DNA of 32,188 nucleotides from assembly GCA_016899975.1 (NCBI GenBank), contig JACJJN010000032.1, positions 1-32,188 of the forward strand, in the 5' to 3' direction. Below, one piece after another: positions 23,552 to 30,745 of the stretch (within the stretch, counting starts at the first letter, position 1; each line of letters starts with the position of its first letter). A model generated the notes under the pieces. The model saw only the letters and a list, made by a program, of their open reading frames with translations. It did no database searches and was not told the DNA's origin. Source of the DNA: Lacrimispora saccharolytica (GTDB taxonomy: Bacteria; Bacillota; Clostridia; Lachnospirales; Lachnospiraceae). A program made the translations under genes and the position numbers.

Positions 23552-26086
23552 CTATGACAGTTCCGTGCCGCGTTTCTTTCTTCTCCATCCATCCCATAAA
23601 GGGCATAAGATCAAAAGACAGAGGCCTGCCGCCGTCATTGCCTGCCCTGCCTTTTGTCCGGGAGCAGAAAACCTCAGTTCAATCTGGTGTGTTCCTCTGG
23701 AAATCTTTGCTCCTGCGAACGCGGTATTCACCTTCTCCACTGGAACTTCCTTGCCGTCCACCAGAATCTCCAGCCCATTCTGATAAGGAATCGAAGTCAC
23801 AAAATAGCAGTCTTCCTCCGCTTCCAGGCTGCAGTTCATAAGAGCTCCATCCTGTGTCTCCTCAAAGACAACCGGCACTGCGTCTTCTTTGACCAGAGCC
23901 TCCACCGGATATTCGTACCACTTGAAATCAGACAATTCAAACTTGCCCTTTGAAACCTCTATCTCCAACTGTTCCAGGCTTTCTCCCTCCGGCACAGTCA
24001 GGTAATAAGTAAATCTTGAATTCTGATTGGGATAGGAAGCATGATCGGAGGAAAGCCTGTTTCTGACGCCATTCACATCGATAGTCACTCTTTTTCCATC
24101 TTCGCTGGCAACACAGAATTCCAGAATCACAATACGATTCCTCACCGGCTCATCCAGCGTCAGCGTCACTTTCCCGGACTCCGCGGCATTCACTGCCACG
24201 CTGCCGTCCTGGTTTTGAACTTCAATGTCATGAGCGGTTTCTATTTTGGAAAACAGCGGTGTCTTTTCTTCCATTTTGGAATCTTCCAGACCGCCTTTTC
24301 TGGAATCACAGGTTTCTCCTTCCGGAATACCCATGCTGCCGTCTGTCTCTTTACCGGCATCGTCGCCTACTACCGTATTATGTACCAGCGCTTCCACATT
24401 CTCCGGAAACTCCAGTTCCGAAAATTGCTCTTCACTCATGGTTTTTGTGCTGAGGTAAGCGATCGGAAGAACATTCTCATTTTCCGCAAGAACGGAATTC
24501 CCTTTCCGCGCCCTGATCTCATACCCCACCGGAACCTTATCTTCCGTGGTCTGGAGATATTTGACACCCATCAGATATTCCTGAAATGGATTGACCTCAC
24601 ACAGCATCGCGACTCGGTTGTTGATCCGCACCGGCATACGCATAATATCAAAAAACCAGTTGGAATATTCCTCATTGCTGATGGAGGAATACATGGTCGA
24701 AGATTTCTGACCGGAATACAGCAGGCGGTTGGAGGAAATCAACGGCTCCTCCATTCCGTCCGTTCTTGCCCACGGATCTTTTGCAACCGCCTCTGCCTCT
24801 TTCTCTGTAAAAGGGCTGACCCACTTTCCTTCCGGCACAAAGTCATCCTGCCGTGCCGTGTAAACAGAACAGACAAACGGCGCAACCAACAACAACGAAT
24901 AGATACGCCTCCGGTTATAAAAAGGGATCAGACAGAGCACCATCACCAGCAGCACAGCATCCAGCAGCACACCGGAATAATATTCCGAACCTGCCAGTTT
25001 CGCCGATACCACCGCAATTCCTCCAAATAAAAGCTCCGGCCAGATACGAATCTTCCACTGCTTTCTCTGAATCATCTGCAGGACTTCTGCTGCCTGCAGC
25101 ACCACCAGAGGAAGCAGCGGCATCAGAATCTTGACTCGCGCATAGAGCATTCCATTCAAAAAATAGGAAACAACGGGCAGCAGTACTGCCGCCAGCAATA
25201 CAATACTCCTCTTTCTCAGCCGCCGGATCGCCAGTCCCGCCAGCAATGCATACAGAGCGAACAAGGTCAGTCCGATTCCATATGGATCGTACAGAAGTCC
25301 CTTCAGCGAAAAATCCGGGCGGAATAGCTCTGCAATCGCCGTCCCCGCTCCCTGTCTTCTGTGCTCCAGCAGAACAAGAGCGGTAGGCAGTAACAGTACG
25401 CCCGCCATGCCGACCGCGATCGCCGCGGAGCGCAGATATACAAACCATTTTTTCCTGTCCCTGGTCAACTCGTACATTCTCCACGTCATAAGCACGAGAA
25501 CCGTAATGGAATAATAGAAGCTGTTATAGATCACCAACGTGAGCATGACCGTAAACAGTGTATACTTTCCTTTCTCCACCAGCTTCGGCAGAAGGAGAAG
25601 CGCAAGCAGTTCGTAAGGCATATAATTGACAAACATGACCTGCCGATGCGCCTGAAAAAAGCACCCCGCCGTCATCAGAAAGGTACTGCCGATAAACGCC
25701 ATAAACGGCTCCATGCGGTTCTGGATAAGAAAACAGTAGCAGAGCAGACCGGAAGCCAGCACACAGACCAACATGGAAAAGATCAGAATATAGATCATCG
25801 GAACCTGCGGCAGAAGACATCCGACCACAATATCCGGGCGCAGATACCCATAGTAGGCGAATTCATAAGCGTTGCTTCCCCCTCCAAGCCACAGAAAATC
25901 CGGAAAGATCGTTCCCTGGGAAAGACAGGCATCTCTCAGCGTCTCCGCCAACTCCGCATGCTGGCTCATCCAGTCCGTATTGGACCCGAAGACCGATCCC
26001 TCCGGCACAAATAAATAAATCAGAACAAAAAACATGGCTGTCAGCACAAGCAGATAATACTTATGTTTTTTCAGTTCCAGTTTCAT
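23552..26086 (-). CDS. YfhO-family multi-pass membrane protein (GT-C-type glycosyltransferase)
   Basis: An 844-residue membrane protein. It begins with a helix (YYLLVLTAMFFVLIYLFV), followed by the extracytoplasmic loop GSNTDWMSQHAELAETLRDA, in which the acidic residues fit the GT-C catalytic loop. About a dozen further helices span residues 90-410. A large extracytoplasmic beta-rich region follows (about 430-810), and a last helix lies near the C-terminus before a basic tail (WRRKKRG). Known YfhO/GtlB relatives add sugars to lipoteichoic or wall teichoic acid outside the cell, using a lipid-linked donor. The exact sugar here is unknown. The start has AGGAGG 5 nt upstream, after two short hairpins in the leader. 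The gene stands alone between remnants and the HAD gene. Confidence 0.85.
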   Translation of the reverse strand: MKLELKKHKYYLLVLTAMFFVLIYLFVPEGSVFGSNTDWMSQHAELAETLRDACLSQGTIFPDFLWLGGGSNAYEFAYYGYLRPDIVVGCLLPQVPMIYILIFSMLVCVLASGLLCYCFLIQNRMEPFMAFIGSTFLMTAGCFFQAHRQVMFVNYMPYELLALLLLPKLVEKGKYTLFTVMLTLVIYNSFYYSITVLVLMTWRMYELTRDRKKWFVYLRSAAIAVGMAGVLLLPTALVLLEHRRQGAGTAIAELFRPDFSLKGLLYDPYGIGLTLFALYALLAGLAIRRLRKRSIVLLAAVLLPVVSYFLNGMLYARVKILMPLLPLVVLQAAEVLQMIQRKQWKIRIWPELLFGGIAVVSAKLAGSEYYSGVLLDAVLLVMVLCLIPFYNRRRIYSLLLVAPFVCSVYTARQDDFVPEGKWVSPFTEKEAEAVAKDPWARTDGMEEPLISSNRLLYSGQKSSTMYSSISNEEYSNWFFDIMRMPVRINNRVAMLCEVNPFQEYLMGVKYLQTTEDKVPVGYEIRARKGNSVLAENENVLPIAYLSTKTMSEEQFSELEFPENVEALVHNTVVGDDAGKETDGSMGIPEGETCDSRKGGLEDSKMEEKTPLFSKIETAHDIEVQNQDGSVAVNAAESGKVTLTLDEPVRNRIVILEFCVASEDGKRVTIDVNGVRNRLSSDHASYPNQNSRFTYYLTVPEGESLEQLEIEVSKGKFELSDFKWYEYPVEALVKEDAVPVVFEETQDGALMNCSLEAEEDCYFVTSIPYQNGLEILVDGKEVPVEKVNTAFAGAKISRGTHQIELRFSAPGQKAGQAMTAAGLCLLILCPLWDGWRRKKRGTELS

Positions 26087-26148
26087 TTTTTCCTCCTTCC
26101 TGACGCACTTGCTGCGTCATCAAGGTAGATTTGGAAGTTTACTTCCAA
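26083..26148 (-). other. Possible 21-codon leader ORF and two stem-loops before the YfhO-type gene
   Basis: A TTG at 26148 follows GAGGAGGAAAAG and opens a 21-codon frame that ends in an ATGA overlap with the YfhO-type start. Two hairpins lie in the same stretch: TTTGGAAGT/ACTTCCAAA (26130-26149) and TGACGCA/TGCGTCA (26101-26119). The ORF may be a translationally coupled leader or a chance frame. Confidence 0.3.
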
Positions 26149-26170
26149 ACTTTTCCTCCTCAAATCCTTT

Positions 26171-26305
26171 TTACAGAGAATCAAAACACAGCCGTTCATA
26201 TCTCTGGGCGGTCACATCAAATCTCACACTATTATCATAATTGTATTTCCTTAAAATCATACCGAAAGATTCCAAAATTTTCCCGAAAGAAATCCAGGTG
26301 TTTCC
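26171..26305 (-). pseudogene. Short minus-strand gene fragment upstream of the YfhO-type gene
   Basis: A frame open between two stops reads TWISFGKILESFGMILRKYN and then YDNSVRFDVTAQRYERLC. The composition looks like coding sequence, and the end resembles the C-terminal helix of a glycosyltransferase. This resemblance is weak and I cannot name a family. A 29-codon ORF starting at ATG inside it lacks a ribosome binding site. Confidence 0.25.
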
Positions 26306-26320
26306 TTAAGATTTTCTTAC

Positions 26321-26458
26321 ATCACCCACAGGTACAATTCTCGCCATACCGAAATCATCGACTTCGGAGAGGCTGAAGCTGACAGCAACCGCTGGATCTG
26401 GGACAAACTGACTCCCTATAAAGCATTCATCTATGGCGCCCTTTCCGACCGGGCATAA
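26321..26458 (+). pseudogene. Short plus-strand gene fragment
   Basis: A frame ending at TAA 26456-26458 reads HTEIIDFGEAEADSNRWIW and then DKLTPYKAFIYGALSDRA. Its codon use (TAC, ATC, GAC, CTG) resembles that of real genes nearby, but it has no start codon. I could not identify the family. It is most likely the 3' end of a lost gene. The bidirectional terminator at 26497-26544 lies just after it. Confidence 0.3.
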
Positions 26459-26496
26459 ATATCTCTTTTTCATTCTGTGAAAACAAGATTTTTCCG

Positions 26497-26544
26497 AAAA
26501 AAAGAGTCGTGTACGAATGTAAATTCGCCCCACGACTCTTTTTT
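26497..26544. terminator. Bidirectional terminator after the NlpC/P60 gene
   Basis: Arms AAAAAAAGAGTCGTG (26497-26511) and CACGACTCTTTTTT (26531-26544) pair with T-runs on both sides. It ends the NlpC/P60 transcript on the minus strand and could also end plus-strand transcription. Confidence 0.88.
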
Positions 26545-26579
26545 ATTATGTATTCCTTACTTCTTACAATATTCTCTTA

Positions 26580-27893
26580 TCAAACAAGACGACGTACTGC
26601 AAGGATGGTGCGGTATGCTGCGTTGCCGCTGATCTTGATGCCATCTTTGGCATTGCTTGCATGTACGATCTGACCGCCGCCCATATAGATTGCAACATGT
26701 CCGTCATAGCAAATGATATCACCCGGCTGAGCTTCCGCATAAGATACGCCTCTTCCGACAGATCTCATCGCTGAGGAGGAATGCGGCAGGCTGTATCCGA
26801 ACTGTGCATAAACACTCATGATAAATCCGGAACAATCCGCTCCGTTTGTAAGGCTTGTACCGCCCCATACATACGGATTACCTACAAACTGTACTGCATA
26901 ATCCACAACAGCCTGTCCCGTTGCGCTTCCGGAAGAGCTGGAAGAGCCCTGATCCTCAGAGGTATCCTCTGCTTCCTCTCTGCTGCTACTGCTACTGCTA
27001 CCGCTGTTGCTGCTGGAACTGGACTCCTGACGGCTGGAAGATGAACTGCTGGATGACGAACTGTTGGAAGACTGCTGAGCTTCTGCTCTTCTGCTTTCTT
27101 CCGCCTGTCTTGCAGCCTCTGCCTGTCTCTCTGCCTCTGCCTGTCTTGCAGCTTCCTCTGCTGCCTGCTGTTCCTGAATTGCCTGAATCTGTGCGTTCTG
27201 CTCTGCGATCAGGTTTTCATATTCCGCTGCCTTTGCCTGCATGTCCGCAAGCTGTGCATCGTAATCTGCGGAGGTCGCTCTCTTTTCAGCGAGCATAGTC
27301 TGCAGTTCTGCCTGCTGAGCTTCCTGCTCGGCCTCGCTTGCCTCCAGTTCTGCCTTCTCAGTTTCCAGCTGCTCACTGTAATCGCTTACCTGCTGTGTAA
27401 CAGCCATATATTTTTCCAGACACTCGCGATCGTAATCATACATCTTCTGTGTGTACTCCGCCTGATTCAGGATATCGGACAGATCCTCGCCGGAAAGAAG
27501 CAGGGACGCCCATGCGGTGTTTCCGCCATTCTCGTACAGATACTGAATTCTGTCTTTCAGAGCCTCATACTGCTCTGCCTGATCCTGCTGTGCCTCTGCC
27601 AGCTTCTTCTGTGTCTCCTCGATCTCTGTCTGCTTGTTCGCAATGTCTGTTTTCAGAGACTCTACGGCAGCCATCGTCACAACCAGCTGTGCATCCAGTT
27701 CTCCAATCTGGCTTGTGATCGCCTGTTTCTGCTCTTCCAGATTGTTGATGGCATCCTGTGTCTCGCTTAACTGCGCGGTCGTCTGTGCTTTCTGCTGTTC
27801 CAGTTCATCTGTTGTTTTTGCCGCACTGACGGTCATTACCTGAGCGCTGCCGATCATTACTGTCAGCATCAAAGCAAGGATTTTCTTTCTCAT
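26580..27893 (-). CDS. Secreted NlpC/P60 peptidoglycan endopeptidase (CwlO/PcsB-like)
   Basis: A 437-residue exported hydrolase that cuts peptide stems in peptidoglycan, most likely during growth or division. Residues 1-24 form a signal peptide with an A-type cleavage site (VSA-AKT). Residues about 25-270 form a long coiled coil rich in Gln, Glu and Ala, which in CwlO/PcsB proteins interacts with FtsEX. Residues about 275-322 are a serine-rich linker, nearly pure Ser in places. The NlpC/P60 domain fills 325-437, with the catalytic Cys354 (GADCSGF), His399 (GHVAIY) and His411 (VHAS). The start follows GGGAGTG. The long AT-rich leader holds a TGTTAT/TGTAAC pair similar to a WalR box but with 6 nt spacing. 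Confidence 0.93.
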   Translation of the reverse strand: MRKKILALMLTVMIGSAQVMTVSAAKTTDELEQQKAQTTAQLSETQDAINNLEEQKQAITSQIGELDAQLVVTMAAVESLKTDIANKQTEIEETQKKLAEAQQDQAEQYEALKDRIQYLYENGGNTAWASLLLSGEDLSDILNQAEYTQKMYDYDRECLEKYMAVTQQVSDYSEQLETEKAELEASEAEQEAQQAELQTMLAEKRATSADYDAQLADMQAKAAEYENLIAEQNAQIQAIQEQQAAEEAARQAEAERQAEAARQAEESRRAEAQQSSNSSSSSSSSSSRQESSSSSNSGSSSSSSREEAEDTSEDQGSSSSSGSATGQAVVDYAVQFVGNPYVWGGTSLTNGADCSGFIMSVYAQFGYSLPHSSSAMRSVGRGVSYAEAQPGDIICYDGHVAIYMGGGQIVHASNAKDGIKISGNAAYRTILAVRRLV

Positions 27894-28249
27894 TATCGTT
27901 ATTCACTCCCGTTATACTACTTATTAATGAATGTTATATTTTTTGTAACATTTCTGAAATACTTTTTTCAATTCCACTACATAATAGCACAATTTGGGAA
28001 AGCTTGCAACCATCAATCTATGTTTTTATTATGAACAATTCGTGAATAGGGGGAGACGAAAGCAGGCAGGGGCAGGTGGTATGGGTGTACGGCGGGCGGC
28101 TGCGCTGATGCCCGCCGTACACCCATACCACCTGCCCCTGCCTGCTTTCTGTGTGTTGGCGGCGTGAGGTAGGCGCCTTCGGCGCTGTCTCTTCTATAAA
28201 TATATTGATCTATATATATTTTTTATAGTGTTTGTTGTGGTTTGGAGCG
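27894..28249. other. Intergenic region with NlpC/P60 promoter and long palindrome
   Basis: Besides the leader of the NlpC/P60 gene, this stretch holds a 92-nt perfect hairpin (28058-28149, listed separately), a small hairpin GCGCC-TTC-GGCGC around 28173-28185, and an AT-rich segment (28195-28230). No gene is seen. Confidence 0.6.
28058..28149. repeat. Perfect 40-bp inverted repeat with a 12-nt loop
   Basis: The left arm (28058-28097, starting GAAAGCAGGCAGGGG) and the right arm (28110-28149, ending CCTGCCTGCTTTC) are exact reverse complements over 40 bases. The loop is GGCTGCGCTGAT. The stem is much longer and more GC-rich than a terminator and has no T-run. It could form a long RNA hairpin at the 3' end of the BMP-lipoprotein transcript, or a DNA cruciform, or be a small palindromic mobile repeat. 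Confidence 0.95.
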
Positions 28250-29338
28250 TTATTTTGTTTTCTCCTCTTTCTCTGTGACTTCTATTTCCAGCTGTTTCAA
28301 AGTTCCGGTGTCTTTGAGGAGTTTGGTTCCCTGGAGGGTGATTTTATTGGTTTTGAATTGTTTGGTTATTTTTTGATTTTGTTCTTCGTTGAAGTTCTGC
28401 ATCTGGGAGGTGTCGGTGGTCAGGCCGACGGCGTCTTCCTGGATTCCGAGGACTGTGGTTTTTCCTCCTTTGAATTCTTCGTTTTTTATTTTTTCCAGTT
28501 CTTCTGTCAGGATTTCTTCATATTTATTCTCTGCGCTGATCACGGCTGCGGTGGATTTCTGGCTTTCGTCGGTTACGATGCCGATGACTTTTCCGCCTGT
28601 GGTCTCCGCAGCTTTTCTTACGATGGGCTCAAAACTGCCTCCGTCTGTGAAGATTGCCTCACATCCGTTCTGGTATTTCTGCTGAACTTCTGTCAGAAAT
28701 TCCGGAGATATGGCGTCGGTTCCCCGTTCTTCGTATTGGATCCGGACTGCTCCTTTTTCCAGTTCCATTTCTGAAGCCGCCGTCTGTGCTCCCTGTAAAA
28801 ATCCGGCGCCGTATTCTTTTGCTCTTTCCTCATCGGCGCCGCCATAATAGGCGAGGCTGGTATATCCTTCCTTTACCGCCGCATATCCTGCAAGGAATCC
28901 CGCTTCCTCATTCTCAAAAAGAATACATCTGGTATTTCCCCGCAGTCTCGCTCTTTCGCTTTTCTCCGCATGAGGTTCTCCGTCAAACATCAGGAACCGG
29001 ACATCCCGGTATTCTCTCTGTGCCTCGTATACCGCTGCCCCAGCCGCTTCCCCATGGCAGATGATCACTTCTGCGCCTTTTTCCACAGCCTCATCCATCG
29101 CCTGTTCCACGGCTGCCCCGCTCTCATCCTCCGGTATGTAATAACCGGTCTGTTCTCCGGATGTTTCTCCATATGCCTGCACTGCCTGCCAGATGGCCTG
29201 ATTAACTCCCAGGTCGTCGACACTTTCCCCGTCGGTGACAACTGCGATCGTTACCGGAGGCTCTTTTTCCTTTCCGCAGCCTCCAAGTCCGAAAAGCACA
29301 GCCGCTGCAAAACACAGGCAAACCGCCTTTTTCTTCAT
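28250..29338 (-). CDS. BMP-family nucleoside-binding lipoprotein
   Basis: A 362-residue lipoprotein of the BMP/PnrA (Med) family. The start at 29338 is supported by GAGAGGG 9 nt upstream. The signal peptide ends in LGGC, with C21 as the lipidated residue. The body follows the periplasmic-binding fold: VTIAVVTDGESVDDLGVNQA, then EVIICHGEAAGAAVYEAQ, FENEEAGFLAGYAAV, YYGGADEERAKEYGAGFLQG and a C-terminal EAIFTDGG segment. Relatives bind purine or pyrimidine nucleosides for an ABC importer. Its place after deoC and cdd supports a nucleoside role, although no permease or ATPase is present in this window. The tail after about residue 280 is long and charged and may be a non-conserved extension. Confidence 0.82.
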   Translation of the reverse strand: MKKKAVCLCFAAAVLFGLGGCGKEKEPPVTIAVVTDGESVDDLGVNQAIWQAVQAYGETSGEQTGYYIPEDESGAAVEQAMDEAVEKGAEVIICHGEAAGAAVYEAQREYRDVRFLMFDGEPHAEKSERARLRGNTRCILFENEEAGFLAGYAAVKEGYTSLAYYGGADEERAKEYGAGFLQGAQTAASEMELEKGAVRIQYEERGTDAISPEFLTEVQQKYQNGCEAIFTDGGSFEPIVRKAAETTGGKVIGIVTDESQKSTAAVISAENKYEEILTEELEKIKNEEFKGGKTTVLGIQEDAVGLTTDTSQMQNFNEEQNQKITKQFKTNKITLQGTKLLKDTGTLKQLEIEVTEKEEKTK

Positions 29339-29401
29339 ATTATATATCCCTCTCATTGATCCTTCGCTTTTCTTCTGTATTCATCCCGTCCACAGACTTT
29401 C

Positions 29402-30067
29402 TTACCCTTCAATCAGACCCGCCGACTGAAAAATGGAAACTGCACTGCTGGTTCCCAAACGGTCCGCTCCTGCTTCCAGAAATGCCTCCATATCTTCCAC
29501 ACTCCGGATTCCTCCGGCAGCTTTGATCCGGACATTTTCTCCGATATGCTCACGGAACAACTGAACATCTGCAAGCTGCGCTCCCTTCGTTCCAAATCCG
29601 GTGGATGTTTTAATATAATCCGCTCCTGCCCTGGTCACACAGCCGCACAGGAGGATCTTTTCCTCTTCCGTCAGATAGCAGGTTTCAACAATGACTTTCA
29701 GAATCCGGTCGCCCACCGCACGCTTCAGCACACGGATCTCCTCTTCCACGCGGTCAAAAAATCCGTTTTTTACGTCGGTGAGATTGATGACCATGTCAAT
29801 CTCCTCTGCTCCGTCCAGCAATGCCTGCTCCGTTTCCGCCAGCTTCGCCTGTGTCACACTGTAACCAAGAGGAAATCCTACCACCGTACAAACCGTCAGC
29901 CTGTCCCCGTAAACTTCCTTTACACGTTTCACATAACACGGCGGGATACATACGGAGGCCGTGCCGTACCGGATCGCCTCATCACATAACTTTTCGATTT
30001 CTTCCCATGGAGCCACCGCCTTCAGCTGCGTATGATCCACATGCTTCAATATTTCCATTGCATCCAT
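29402..30067 (-). CDS. deoC: Deoxyribose-phosphate aldolase
   Basis: A class I aldolase that splits 2-deoxyribose 5-phosphate into glyceraldehyde 3-phosphate and acetaldehyde in nucleoside breakdown. The Schiff-base lysine is in IKTSTGFGTKG, the second active-site lysine in RIKAAGGIR and the aspartate in EEIDMVINL. The length (221 residues from this start) is normal. The start is taken as ATG 30067, because GGATGGAG lies 6 nt upstream; an ATG at 30079 is in frame but sits on that site. It follows cdd by about 100 nt and precedes the BMP lipoprotein gene by about 60 nt, and all three are probably cotranscribed. Confidence 0.95.
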   Translation of the reverse strand: MDAMEILKHVDHTQLKAVAPWEEIEKLCDEAIRYGTASVCIPPCYVKRVKEVYGDRLTVCTVVGFPLGYSVTQAKLAETEQALLDGAEEIDMVINLTDVKNGFFDRVEEEIRVLKRAVGDRILKVIVETCYLTEEEKILLCGCVTRAGADYIKTSTGFGTKGAQLADVQLFREHIGENVRIKAAGGIRSVEDMEAFLEAGADRLGTSSAVSIFQSAGLIEG

Positions 30068-30163
30068 TTCTATCTCCATCCTTCTAAAAGGTAATTTTCA
30101 AACATTCTCTAGTATAATCGAAATCCCCAAGAAAAAAAAGTCATTTCCTGTTACAATTTTATT

Positions 30164-30562
30164 TCATTCGCCAAACGGCAGCGGAAAAATCTCCCGCAGC
30201 GTATACAGCTGATAATCTGCTTCATTTTTTCCAAGAACGATCACAAAATCCGGAGAACAGAATTCCTCCATCACCTGCCGGCAGATTCCGCAGGGCGGAC
30301 ACGGTTCCAAATCGACTGCATCCTTTTTGCCGCCTGCCACTGCGATCGCCCGGAAAGACCGTTTTCCCTCCGATACCGCCTTGAAAAACGCGGTGCGTTC
30401 TGCACAATTTGCCGCTCCGTAAGAAGCGTTTTCCACATTGCACCCGGTATAAACGCTTCCGTCTGTGCATAACAAAGCCGCTCCTACCTGAAACTGCGAA
30501 TAAGGAGCGTATGCCATCTTTCTTGCCTTCATTGCCTCTTCCATCAGATATCCGTAATCCAT
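30164..30562 (-). CDS. cdd: Cytidine deaminase
   Basis: A 132-residue homotetrameric-type enzyme that deaminates cytidine and deoxycytidine to uridine and deoxyuridine. The zinc ligands are C53 in CAERTAF, with the catalytic Glu E55, and C91 and C94 in PCPPCGICRQ. The substrate-binding CNVENASYG motif is at 41-49. The start at 30562 follows AAAGGAGG at 9 nt; a longer frame to 30721 runs through the promoter and a palindromic repeat. It is the first gene of a likely cdd-deoC-BMP salvage unit. Confidence 0.96.
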   Translation of the reverse strand: MDYGYLMEEAMKARKMAYAPYSQFQVGAALLCTDGSVYTGCNVENASYGAANCAERTAFFKAVSEGKRSFRAIAVAGGKKDAVDLEPCPPCGICRQVMEEFCSPDFVIVLGKNEADYQLYTLREIFPLPFGE

Positions 30563-30592
30563 AAGCCTGTTCCTCCTTTTCTTTCTGCTCTT

Positions 30593-30601
30593 ATTGTACC
30601 A
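30593..30601 (-). promoter_or_regulatory. Extended -10 promoter of the cdd unit
   Basis: On the minus strand TGGTACAAT (TACAAT at 30593-30598) forms an extended -10 about 30 nt before the ATG. The -35 position (30616-30621) is GC-rich and poor. A palindromic repeat lies 45-70 nt upstream and could affect it. Confidence 0.45.
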
Positions 30602-30643
30602 GAAGACTGCGGTATCCCGCCAGAGCATGTTTAAATATTCCTT

Positions 30644-30671
30644 GTAACAGTTCCGCTGACTGGACTGTTGC
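30644..30671. repeat. 28-bp palindromic repeat, copy C
   Basis: It reads GTAACAGTTC-CGCTGACT-GGACTGTTGC, an imperfect palindrome. It matches the copy at 22549-22576 at 22 of 28 positions. It sits just upstream of the cdd promoter. Confidence 0.5.
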
Positions 30672-30690
30672 CATTCTCTTCCCAACACAC

Positions 30691-30741
30691 AAAAAAAAGA
30701 GGCTCCCCAACACGTTTCCATGTCAGAAATCCTCTTTTTTT
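30691..30741. terminator. Terminator of the cell-wall-binding protein gene
   Basis: AAAAAAAAGAGG (30691-30702) and CCTCTTTTTTT (30731-30741) form a stem with T-runs in both directions. The loop is long, about 28 nt. It lies 5 nt after the stop of the downstream-coordinate gene and upstream of cdd. Confidence 0.75.
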
Positions 30742-30745
30742 GTTT

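Noticed and set aside
24041-25030. A 329-codon plus-strand open frame inside the YfhO-type gene
   Set aside because: It is antisense to a clear multi-pass membrane protein and its composition is random.
28058-28149. Rho-independent terminator or retron RNA for the long palindrome
   Set aside because: There is no T-run, the stem is far too long for a terminator, and no reverse transcriptase is nearby.
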